Assembly (NCBI RefSeq): GCF_014897705.1
Contig: NZ_JABUXV010000002.1
Span: forward strand, 248,001 to 312,000
Length of the DNA: 64,000 nt
Direction: 5' to 3'
DNA from: Brachybacterium sp. FME24
Lineage (GTDB): Bacteria > Actinomycetota > Actinomycetes > Actinomycetales > Dermabacteraceae
A program made the position numbers and the translations under genes. The notes below the pieces were generated by a model. It saw only the letters and a list, made by a program, of their open reading frames with translations, did not search any database and was not told the DNA's origin. This document shows, piece by piece, positions 16,838 through 24,005 of this stretch; the first letter of the stretch is position 1; the number at the start of each line of letters is the position of its first letter.

Positions 16838-17812
16838 ATGGAACGGATGAGACAGGACCGCGCCGCGCACGGCGGTGCGGCGATCAGGGCGCACGGGGTG
16901 CACAAGCACTACGGATCGATCGCGGCGCTGGACGGCTTCGACCTCGAGGTCGCCACGGGAACGATCCACGGCCTGCTGGGACCCAACGGCGCCGGGAAGT
17001 CCACCGCGGTGGGGGCATTGACCACGCTTCTGGACATCGACTCCGGCACGGCGGAGGTGGCCGGGGCCGACGTCCGCACCCAGGGCGCGCAGGTAAGGCG
17101 CCGGATCGGGCTGGTCGGGCAGCAGCCCGCCGTCGATGAGATCCTCGGTGCGCACGAGAACCTCGTGATGTTCGGGATGCTGCACGGAGCGGGTCGCCGC
17201 GAGGCGCATCGTCGGGCCGACGAGCTGCTCGAGCTGTTCGGACTCGCCGATGCCGCACAGCGGGCGGTCTCGACGTTCTCGGGAGGGATGCGTCGGAGGC
17301 TGGACATCGCCGCCGGCATGATCGCCGAACCGCAGGTGCTGTTCCTGGACGAGCCGACCACGGGCCTGGACCCCCGTGGCCGCCTCGACGTCTGGGCCGC
17401 GGTCACCGCGATCGCCGCGCGCGGGACCACGGTGCTGCTGACCACGCAGTACCTCGAGGAGGCCGATCTGCTGGCGGGAACCATCTCGATCATGCGCTCC
17501 GGGCGGGTCATCGCCGAGGGGAGCCCGCGCGAGCTCAAGGGTCGACGCGGAGGCGACCGGGTGGAGGTCACCGTCCCGGTCGGCGACAGCGCCTCGCACG
17601 TGGCGGCGACGCTCACCGCCCCCGATGGACAAGCCCCCACCACCGACGAGGAGGCGGGCCTCGTCACGGTCCCCGCCCCGCACGGCGCCCCGGACCTGAT
17701 CGACGTGGTGCGACGGCTCGATGCCGCCGGGATCACGCCCGACGACCTGGCCCTGCGCCGACCGACCCTGGACGAGGTCTTCCTCGCCCTCACCGAGGAG
17801 GAGACCCGATGA
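16838..17812 (+). CDS. ABC exporter ATP-binding protein (DrrA-like)
   Basis: A 324-residue ATPase. Walker A GPNGAGKST lies at residues 48-56, the Q-loop in GLVGQQPAVDE, the signature in FSGGMRRRLDIA, and Walker B in LFLDEPTTGLDPRGR. A C-terminal DUF4162-like domain (from about residue 225) includes LRRPTLDEVFLALT, a DrrA hallmark. It powers export of a hydrophobic drug or lipid through the permease encoded next. GGAGAG precedes the ATG. The last four bases overlap the permease start. Control by the divergent TetR regulator is likely. Confidence 0.93.
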   Translation: MERMRQDRAAHGGAAIRAHGVHKHYGSIAALDGFDLEVATGTIHGLLGPNGAGKSTAVGALTTLLDIDSGTAEVAGADVRTQGAQVRRRIGLVGQQPAVDEILGAHENLVMFGMLHGAGRREAHRRADELLELFGLADAAQRAVSTFSGGMRRRLDIAAGMIAEPQVLFLDEPTTGLDPRGRLDVWAAVTAIAARGTTVLLTTQYLEEADLLAGTISIMRSGRVIAEGSPRELKGRRGGDRVEVTVPVGDSASHVAATLTAPDGQAPTTDEEAGLVTVPAPHGAPDLIDVVRRLDAAGITPDDLALRRPTLDEVFLALTEEETR

Positions 17813-18591
17813 CCGTCCTTCGCGAAGGCCTCATCATCGCCGAGCGCGATCTGCGCCATTGGCGGCGCCAGCCCTGGACCCCGGTGATGAACCTGGCGTT
17901 CACCATCATGCTGCTGCTGATGTTCGCCGTGATCCTCGGCGGCTCCATCCAACTGCCCGGAGGAGGCGAGTACATCTCCTACCTGCTCCCGGGCATGCTC
18001 GCGGTGACCATGCTGTTCGGTCTCGAGGCAACCATGACTGCAATGGCCACGGACGCGAAGAAGGGAGTGACCGACCGCTTCCGATCGCTGCCGATCTCCT
18101 CCCCCGCGGTGGCCCTGGGTCGAGTGGGCGCGGATATGACCACGGCCCTCGTCGAACTTGCCGTGCTGTTCGGTGGCGGCCTCGCGATCGGATGGCGGAT
18201 CACCGGATCCGCGAGCGCCGCCGTGCTCGCCGTGCTGCTGCTCCTGTGGCTGCGCCTGGCGATGCTGTGGGTGGGGATCTTCCTGGGCCTGACCCTGGGG
18301 CGCACAGAGGGGGCGACCATGGCGGTGCAGGCCCTGGTGTGGCCGGCCGGATTCCTGTCCACGGCCTTCGTCTCCCCCGAGTTCATGCCGGGATGGCTGG
18401 GGTGGATCTCGACCCTGAACCCGCTCTCCGCCACGGCAACGGCGATCCGCGGTCTCTTCGGCAACCCGACCGGGATGACCACCGGATGGCTCGCCGAGCA
18501 CGCCCTGCTCGCCGCGGTGACGTGGCCGGCGGTCCTGCTGGTGGTGTTCGTGCCGCTGTCCGCGAGGGCGTACCGGCGGCTGCGCCGGTGA
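17809..18591 (+). CDS. ABC-2 exporter permease (DrrB-like)
   Basis: A 260-residue permease with six predicted membrane helices. The ABC-2 family pattern is visible: ERDLRHWRRQPWTPVMNLAFT at the N terminus, EATMTAMATDAKKGVTDRFRSLPIS after helix 2, and FVSPEFMPGWLGWISTLNPLSATATAIRGLF near the C terminus. It pairs with the DrrA-like ATPase, whose stop overlaps its ATG. The exported compound is unknown. A large hairpin directly follows the stop. Confidence 0.92.
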   Translation: MTVLREGLIIAERDLRHWRRQPWTPVMNLAFTIMLLLMFAVILGGSIQLPGGGEYISYLLPGMLAVTMLFGLEATMTAMATDAKKGVTDRFRSLPISSPAVALGRVGADMTTALVELAVLFGGGLAIGWRITGSASAAVLAVLLLLWLRLAMLWVGIFLGLTLGRTEGATMAVQALVWPAGFLSTAFVSPEFMPGWLGWISTLNPLSATATAIRGLFGNPTGMTTGWLAEHALLAAVTWPAVLLVVFVPLSARAYRRLRR

Positions 18592-18595
18592 GATC

Positions 18596-18648
18596 GTCGT
18601 CGCCCCCGGGGCAGAACCGATCAGTGGCTCTGCCCCGGGGGCGACGAC
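18596..18648. terminator. 20-bp perfect stem hairpin between convergent genes
   Basis: The arms at 18596-18615 and 18629-18648 are perfectly complementary over 20 bp with a 13-nt loop. The hairpin lies 5 nt after the DrrB-like stop and 35 nt before the 3' end of the opposing phosphoesterase. No T-run follows on either strand, so it would be a GC-only bidirectional terminator. Confidence 0.75.
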
Positions 18649-18682
18649 ATCCGGCCCTCGACCTCTACTTCTCGGAGCGCCC

Positions 18683-20365
18683 TCAGATCCCGCGACGCAG
18701 GGCGAAGACTCCGCCGTGGTCGAGCACGGCCCAGGCCTTCTTGGTGCGGGGATCCACGCCGTAGGTGCCGACCTCGTGGCCCTCGCGGTAGGCGCCCTTG
18801 ACGAACTCCTTGGTGCCCGCGTGATTCCTGTCCACGGCATTGACCCAGCGGCCGCTGTCGGTGCGCTGGGCCAGCCCGTAGCTGCCGTCCGCGCGGAAGG
18901 TGCGGGCATCGCCGGTGAGCTCGAGGACGAAGCGGTCCCCCTGGCCGGTCTCGTCCTGGTCAGGCAGCTGCCCGGTGAGCTCCTCGTCGTGCAGTGCGAT
19001 GTTGTGGTGCATCCCCCGGAGGTGGAGACGGTGGGAGGCGTCCCCGGCCTGCGCGGGCTCCCAGCCGGTGACGATGCGCCGGGACATGACGCGCCCGGCG
19101 TAGTCGGTCAGCTCGGAGGTGTTCGTCCCGTCGATGATCGAGGCGGTGGAGCCCTCGAACTCGTCGGTCACCGCGGTGTACTGCTCACCGGGGGCGACCA
19201 CGAAGCTCGCGCCGTTCAGCGAGGTGCCCCAGCTCTCGCGCCAGGACCAGCCGGTCTCCGGCGGGGTCGCGGAGAGGGACGCCGGGCCGTAGTCGACGCC
19301 CGTGCTCATGGAGAAGAAGTCGACACTCAGGTTCGGGCCGTCGACGGTGATGACGTAGTGGGTCAGCGTCCACAGCTCCTCGGCGAGGACCGTCTCGGAC
19401 GGCCCGCCGTAGGTGTCGGCGATCGCGGGACGATCAGGCGTGTAGAACTTCGAACTGTCCGAGCCCGCGATCAGCTGCTCGACGCTGTGCCTGCCGTCGG
19501 CGCTGGTGATGACGGAGCGCTTGTGGTGGTGGTCGTGCCCGCCCCAGACGAAGGCGACGCCGCCCTCGTCGCAGATCCGCAGGAAACGATCGACGCCATC
19601 CGGGTTGTCAGAGGGGTCCGAGCCGAACAAGCAATCAACATGGTTGCCGCCGACGAGGTTCTTGTGGGCGGCGATGATGCAGTGCATGCCCTCGCCGCGG
19701 CTCATCACGCGCTCCTCGATCCAGTCGAGCTGGTCCAGGATGTTGTCCCCCGTCGAGCCCGAGCCGTCGGGGCGGGTGAACTGGTCCAGCATGATGATCC
19801 GGACGTTCTTCACGTCGAAGGAGTACGACAGTCCCGCGAGCAGATCGGACGGGGAGGAGAAGTCCGTGGCGCCGCCCAGCGGGTTCTCGCCCTCGCCGAG
19901 GTGCTGGGGGAAGACCTGCGGCAGCTCCTGGGCGGCGGTCTGCGAGGACTCGTGGTTGCCGCGCAGGGTGTAGAAGCCGATCCCGGCGTCGTACAGGGGC
20001 TGGACGAGCTCGCCCTTGATCGGAAGGGTGCGCACGTCGGGGCGATCGTTGTACCGGTCGTCCTCCACGTCGACGTTGTCGCCGACCTGGATCAGGAAGG
20101 CGACACCCTGCTCGATCATGCGCTCGTCGATCAGCCGCTGGAGGCCTCCGGCGATGGAGCCGGGGTTCTCCCCGTCGGCGTCGGCACCCCACTGGGTGTC
20201 GCACATCAGGCCGAAGGTCCAGGCCTCGTCCGAGACAGGAACCGTCGGAGCGGCCGGAGCCGCGGAGGCCGAGGCGGCGAACGCGCCCGCACCGGCGCCG
20301 ATCGCACCGACGCCGATCGGCAGTCGCAGGACGGTGCGTCGGTCCATAGGGGACGGGACAGGCAT
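18683..20365 (-). CDS. Tat-exported calcineurin-like metallophosphoesterase
   Basis: A 560-residue secreted enzyme. A twin-arginine signal (MDRRTVLRLPIG, then an Ala-rich stretch ending about residue 40) precedes a metallophosphoesterase core: Asp56 in MCDTQWGAD (Gln in place of the usual His of DxH), GDN 95-97, GNHE 136-139, IAAHKN and GGHDHHH. Tat export fits metal loading in the cytoplasm. The C-terminal third (from about residue 340) looks like an accessory beta domain. GAGGAG lies 5 nt before the ATG. A fragment of this gene is duplicated at 20683-20818. The substrate is unknown. Confidence 0.87.
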   Translation of the reverse strand: MPVPSPMDRRTVLRLPIGVGAIGAGAGAFAASASAAPAAPTVPVSDEAWTFGLMCDTQWGADADGENPGSIAGGLQRLIDERMIEQGVAFLIQVGDNVDVEDDRYNDRPDVRTLPIKGELVQPLYDAGIGFYTLRGNHESSQTAAQELPQVFPQHLGEGENPLGGATDFSSPSDLLAGLSYSFDVKNVRIIMLDQFTRPDGSGSTGDNILDQLDWIEERVMSRGEGMHCIIAAHKNLVGGNHVDCLFGSDPSDNPDGVDRFLRICDEGGVAFVWGGHDHHHKRSVITSADGRHSVEQLIAGSDSSKFYTPDRPAIADTYGGPSETVLAEELWTLTHYVITVDGPNLSVDFFSMSTGVDYGPASLSATPPETGWSWRESWGTSLNGASFVVAPGEQYTAVTDEFEGSTASIIDGTNTSELTDYAGRVMSRRIVTGWEPAQAGDASHRLHLRGMHHNIALHDEELTGQLPDQDETGQGDRFVLELTGDARTFRADGSYGLAQRTDSGRWVNAVDRNHAGTKEFVKGAYREGHEVGTYGVDPRTKKAWAVLDHGGVFALRRGI

Positions 20366-20415
20366 GAGGTCTCCTCATCGGGGCAGCTGGACGTGAACGA
20401 TCACGCCCGAGGCTA

Positions 20416-20496
20416 GGCACCTCCCCTCTCGGGCAGCTGGCCCCCGCCCCAACAGCGGGTGACCATCACGCGGACTGCGGGCGAACCCGCGGGCCG
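20416..20496. repeat. 81-bp dispersed repeat, copy 1
   Basis: This block aligns without gaps to 22730-22810, with 72 of 81 positions identical by direct count. It lies between the phosphoesterase start and the TerC-like remnant. Copy 2 lies downstream of the intact terC-like gene, so copy 1 probably travelled with the duplicated TerC 3' end. Confidence 0.8.
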
Positions 20497-20504
20497 CCCC
20501 GACG

Positions 20505-20684
20505 TCACTCGTCCGAGGAGGACTCACTCTCGGCCTTCTGCTCGGAGTGGTCGGAGTGCTTCGGTGGAACAGGAGCGGGGCAACGGTCGCGGTCGCCATG
20601 GATACCACGATCACCGTCAGCGAGAGCCGGATCGGCACCTCGGGGATCTTCTCCAGTATCGAGAAGCCGGGTAGGAACTCGATC
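20505..20684 (-). pseudogene. Remnant of a TerC-family gene (3' end)
   Basis: Minus-strand translation gives IEFLPGFSILEKIPEVPIRL, then a hydrophobic helix. This closely matches the last transmembrane segment of the intact TerC protein encoded at 22899-23900 (IEFVPGFSTLEKIPEVPIWL). A frame change after the helix is needed to reach the acidic tail ending SESSSDE and a stop at 20505, so it is frameshifted as well as truncated. Its 5' side is replaced by phosphoesterase sequence. It is not expected to make a functional protein. Confidence 0.8.
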
Positions 20685-20818
20685 AGCGTCCACAGCTCCT
20701 CGCCCAGGACCGTCTCGGACGGCCCGCCGTAGGTGTCGGCGATCGCAGGACGATCGGGCGTGTAGAAGTTCGAGCTGTCCGAGCCCGCGATCAGTTGCTC
20801 GACGCTGTACCGGCCGTC
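20683..20818 (-). pseudogene. Internal fragment of the phosphoesterase gene
   Basis: This segment is 93 percent identical (128 of 137 bases over the longest run, direct count) to 19363-19499 inside the intact phosphoesterase gene, in the same orientation. It encodes DGRYSVEQLIAGSDSS and onward to EELWTL. It is joined in frame to the TerC remnant, with two shared bases (TC, 20683-20684) at the junction. No start codon, signal peptide or active-site motif is present. Confidence 0.82.
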
Positions 20819-20939
20819 GACGACGGGTGCGGCAGGGCACACCCGGACTATCGCGGTACGCACTGCCGAGGGAGGATCGGCACCGGGGCGTGAGAACCCT
20901 CGCATCCGGTCCTGGCCGGGGTCCGATAGAGTTCGTACT

Positions 20940-21060
20940 GGCAACGGGGGAGTATCCGCCACGCTGCACACGTCATCACGAGGACTGACGAAGGTTCTCC
21001 GAGTGCAGTGGCCTGTCGAGCGACTCGACAGGTGGAGAGACCCGGGTCCATCACGCGACC
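20940..21060 (+). promoter_or_regulatory. Probable yybP-ykoY Mn2+ riboswitch before the TerC gene
   Basis: The leader of the 21076 gene holds the conserved blocks of this riboswitch in order: GGGGAGTA (20947-20954), CGTCATCAC (20971-20979) and GGTGGAGAGACC (21031-21042). CTGCAC/GTGCAG pairing and an 8-bp CTGTCGAG hairpin lie between. The class binds Mn2+ and very often precedes TerC exporters. A candidate -10 TAGAGT (20927-20932) would start the RNA just before it. Boundaries are approximate and the assignment is by eye. Confidence 0.6.
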
Positions 21061-21075
21061 CAGGAAAGCAGGAAC

Positions 21076-22461
21076 ATGACTGTCTCCCCCCTGATCTGGA
21101 TCCTCACGATCGTGCTGATCCTGGGGCTTCTGGCCTTCGACTACTTCTTCCATGTGCGCAAGGCGCATATCCCCACCATCGGCGAAGCAGCGGTCTGGTC
21201 CTCGATCTACGTCGGCATCGCCCTGCTGTTCGGCGTCGCCGTCCTGGTCTTCGGCGGCACGGTCATGGGCACCGAGTACTTTGCTGGGTACGTCACCGAG
21301 AAGGCCCTCTCGGTCGACAACCTCTTCGTGTTCCTCATCATCATCGGTGCCTTCGCGGTGCCCCGTGAGGATCAGCAGAAGGTGCTGCTGTTCGGCATCA
21401 CCTTCGCGATCATCGCCCGCTCGGGCATGATCGCGATCGGCGCCGCAGCGATCGAACTCCTCTCCTTCACCTTCTACATCTTCGGCGCCATTCTCCTGGT
21501 CACCGCTGGCAAAATGCTCCTCGACGAGTTGCGCAGCGGGGGCGACGACGGTGAGGAGGAGCAGAAGGACAGCTTCTTCGTCCGCGTGGTCAAGAAGGTC
21601 CTGCCGGCGAGCGACGAGTACGACGGCGACAAGCTGTTCACCATCGAGAACGGCAAGCGCGTCCTCACCCCGATGCTGCTGGTCATGATCGCTATCGGCG
21701 GCACCGACCTGCTGTTCGCCCTGGACTCGATCCCGGCGATCTTCGGCCTCACCCAGAACACCTTCATCGTGTTCACCGCGACGGCCTTCTCACTGCTGGG
21801 CCTGCGCCAGCTGTACTTCCTCATCGACGGACTGCTCGACCGCCTGGTCTACCTCTCCTACGGCCTGTCGATCATCCTCGCCTTCATCGGCGTGAAGCTC
21901 GTCCTGCATGCGCTGCACACCAACGAACTCCCGTTCATCAATGGCGGCGAGCCCTTCAACGTGTCCGAGGTCTCCACGCCGGTGTCGCTGACCGTGATCC
22001 TCGGCGTCCTGATCCTCACAGTGCTGTGGTCGCTGCTGTCGCCGAAGGGGCGGGCCCAGGCGGCCGTCAACAACGCGCACCGCGAGGCCCTCGCCTACGT
22101 GGAGATGACCTATGCGGCCTTCGAGGCCAAGCGCGACACGATGTACGAACGCATGATCGAGCACGAGAAGATCGTGGACGGCCTGCCCGCGAGATTCCAG
22201 GACATGGTCGTCGCCGAGAAGAACGTGCGTGAGCTGCTCGCGGACGCCCACAAGGTCCATGACACGCGTGTCAGCTTCAATGAGCGCAGCGAGCGCTCCG
22301 ACAAGCAGCCCGAGGGCCTCGTCGTCACCCGGGCCGACGGCACCGTCTCGACCGACCCCAACGGCAATGTCACCACCGTCGCGGAGGAGGAGGCCGCTCT
22401 CGCCGAGAAGGAGGCCAAGCACCGCGAGCGCGAAGCAGCTCGCACCGCGTTCAAGGCTTAA
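21076..22461 (+). CDS. TerC-family membrane protein, probable Mn2+ exporter (long form)
   Basis: A 461-residue protein with about nine helices. TerC signatures are ALSVDNLFVFLIIIGAFAVP and TDLLFALDSIPAIFGLTQNT, which supply the buried acidic metal-site residues. A charged C-terminal tail of about 130 residues (from about 330, coiled-coil-like, ending EKEAKHREREAARTAFKA) exceeds the usual length. TerC proteins of the Alx/YkoY group export Mn2+, and the likely Mn2+ riboswitch upstream supports that. It is a paralogue of the gene at 22899-23900. A strong hairpin follows. Confidence 0.9.
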   Translation: MTVSPLIWILTIVLILGLLAFDYFFHVRKAHIPTIGEAAVWSSIYVGIALLFGVAVLVFGGTVMGTEYFAGYVTEKALSVDNLFVFLIIIGAFAVPREDQQKVLLFGITFAIIARSGMIAIGAAAIELLSFTFYIFGAILLVTAGKMLLDELRSGGDDGEEEQKDSFFVRVVKKVLPASDEYDGDKLFTIENGKRVLTPMLLVMIAIGGTDLLFALDSIPAIFGLTQNTFIVFTATAFSLLGLRQLYFLIDGLLDRLVYLSYGLSIILAFIGVKLVLHALHTNELPFINGGEPFNVSEVSTPVSLTVILGVLILTVLWSLLSPKGRAQAAVNNAHREALAYVEMTYAAFEAKRDTMYERMIEHEKIVDGLPARFQDMVVAEKNVRELLADAHKVHDTRVSFNERSERSDKQPEGLVVTRADGTVSTDPNGNVTTVAEEEAALAEKEAKHREREAARTAFKA

Positions 22462-22475
22462 GCCCCGGCCGTCTC

Positions 22476-22516
22476 GCAGAAGGCGCTCCCCGGATCATCC
22501 GGGGGGCGCCTTCTGC
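22476..22516 (+). terminator. Terminator hairpin after the long TerC gene
   Basis: GCAGAAGGCGC at 22476 pairs with GCGCCTTCTGC ending at 22516. The stem extends through the CCCCGGAT/ATCCGGGG centre with one G-T pair, for about 18 bp. It overlaps the 3' end of the opposing lysoplasmalogenase remnant. Confidence 0.75.
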
Positions 22517-22729
22517 ATCCGTCGGGCACCGGGGTCGTGACGCGCCGCCAGCACGAGCAGTGGCTGGGCGAGGACGTAGGTGCTCACCACCCAGAATCCC
22601 TGGGCCGGCAGCGGCAGTACGTCGAAGGCATCCACTGCGATGAGCGCGTCGGAGACGACGAAGACCGCTCCCCCGATACCCGCCACGGGACCGAGTCCGG
22701 TCGCGAGCGCGGCTGTCGACGTGGTTGCC
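22495..22729 (-). pseudogene. C-terminal remnant of a YhhN-type lysoplasmalogenase
   Basis: The minus strand encodes about 75 residues including GPVAGIGGAVFVVSDALIAV and GFWVVSTYVLAQPLLVLAAR. This is the characteristic last third of YhhN/TMEM86 lysoplasmalogenases (the xSDALLAxxxF helix, then a TYxxAQxL helix). The N-terminal two thirds are absent: homology stops where the 81-bp repeat begins at 22730. The stop lies inside the TerC terminator hairpin. It is probably a deletion relic. Confidence 0.65.
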
Positions 22730-22810
22730 GGCACCTCCCCGCTCGGACAGCTGGCCCCTGCCCCCACGGCGTGTGAGCATCAGGCGGACTGCGGGCGAAC
22801 CCGTGGGCCG
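22730..22810. repeat. 81-bp dispersed repeat, copy 2
   Basis: This is the partner of 20416-20496 (9 mismatches, no gaps). It abuts the truncated lysoplasmalogenase on one side and lies 88 bp beyond the 3' end of the intact TerC gene on the other. The remaining 22811-22898 holds nothing I recognise. Confidence 0.8.
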
Positions 22811-22898
22811 ACCGTCCCGCCTCGGCGTGGCCAGGTCACCGCAGCGGCCCGACGGTCGGCTCACGGTGCGCGACATCAGTCGGCGGCGGAGCGAGGGC

Positions 22899-23900
22899 TC
22901 AGTGATCCGCGTCCACGCCGCTCTCGTCGGCCTGTGTAGGGGTCTTCGGCGCGAAGAGAATCGACGCCAGCACCGCCGCCCCCATGGCCACAACGATGAC
23001 GGCCAGCGAGAGCCAGATCGGCACCTCGGGGATCTTCTCCAGCGTCGAGAAGCCGGGCACGAACTCGATCGGTGCCTCGTGGATCGCGTGGATCAGCAGC
23101 TTGATGCCGATGAAGCCGAGCACCACGGCGATCCCGTACTTGAGGTAGGCCAGGCGGTCGACGAGGCCACCCAGCAGGAAGTACAGCTGGCGCAGCCCCA
23201 TCAGCGCGAAGAGGTTCGCGGTGAAGACGAGGAACGGGTTCTGGGTGACTGCGAAGATCGCGGGGATCGAGTCGAGCGCGAACATCACGTCGGTCAGGCC
23301 GATGGTGATGAACACGAGCAGCATCGGCGTGAACAGCTTCTTCCCGTCCACGACCGTGCGCAGCTTCTTCCCGTCGTAGGCGTCGGAGACAGGGAGGACC
23401 TTGCGCACCGCCCGCATGATGAACGAGTCGGAGCCGCCGTCCTCGTCCTCCCTCGTCTGCTTCCAGGCGGTCCACAGCAGGAACACGCCGAACAGGTAGA
23501 AGACGCCGGCGAAGTTCTCGATGATCACCGAGCCCGCCAGGATGAAGATGGCGCGCGCGATCAGCGCGATGATGATGCCCACCATCAACGCTTCCTGCTG
23601 GTAGCGCTTCGGCACGGCGAACTTCGCCATGATCACGATGAAGACGAACAGGTTGTCGACGCTCAGCGAGTACTCGAGCAGCCAGCCGGTGACGAACTCG
23701 GAGGCCGGCGCCATACCGCCCACGAAGTACAGGACCACCGCGAAGACCAGTGCGAGGCTGACATAGAACCCGATCCACCGGGCGCACTCCTGCATGGAGG
23801 GCACATGGGGGCGCTTCAGGACCAGGAGCAGATCCGTGACGAGGATGGCGACGAGCACGACCAGGGCCGTGATCTCGAAGCCGAGGCTCAGTTCTCCCAT
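22899..23900 (-). CDS. TerC-family membrane protein, probable metal exporter
   Basis: A 333-residue TerC protein of normal length. Signatures are EYSLSVDNLFVFIVIMAKFAVP and LTDVMFALDSIPAIFAVTQNP, with nine predicted helices and an acidic tail (DESGVDADH). I choose the ATG of MGELSLGFEI, preceded by AAGAAGG. The longer frame would translate the leader. It faces the other TerC gene tail to tail across the remnant region. A weak riboswitch-like leader lies in the 105-bp gap to hutH. Function is inferred from the family. Confidence 0.9.
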   Translation of the reverse strand: MGELSLGFEITALVVLVAILVTDLLLVLKRPHVPSMQECARWIGFYVSLALVFAVVLYFVGGMAPASEFVTGWLLEYSLSVDNLFVFIVIMAKFAVPKRYQQEALMVGIIIALIARAIFILAGSVIIENFAGVFYLFGVFLLWTAWKQTREDEDGGSDSFIMRAVRKVLPVSDAYDGKKLRTVVDGKKLFTPMLLVFITIGLTDVMFALDSIPAIFAVTQNPFLVFTANLFALMGLRQLYFLLGGLVDRLAYLKYGIAVVLGFIGIKLLIHAIHEAPIEFVPGFSTLEKIPEVPIWLSLAVIVVAMGAAVLASILFAPKTPTQADESGVDADH

Positions 23901-23917
23901 GGGCCTTCTTCCGACTG

Positions 23918-23975
23918 TGAGGGCTTCTCGCCCCGTGGAACCGAGACGGACCGAGACAGGGTACTCCTCCACCAC
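23918..23975 (-). promoter_or_regulatory. Possible minimal yybP-ykoY-like leader
   Basis: Read on the minus strand, the leader of the 22899-23900 gene has GGAGGAGTA (23962-23970), a CGTC block, and GGGCGAGAAGCC (23922-23933). These parallel the conserved GGGGAGTA, CGTCA and GGCGAGACC blocks of the Mn2+ riboswitch, but less exactly than the copy at 20940. It is tentative. Confidence 0.3.
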
Positions 23976-24005
23976 CCCCTGATGTGGCCCGGATCGACCG
24001 CCCGC

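Noticed and set aside
20375..20971. Chimeric phosphoesterase-TerC frame as a real gene
   Set aside because: It has no credible start or signal, contains only partial domains of two neighbours, and needs a frameshift to reach the natural TerC tail.
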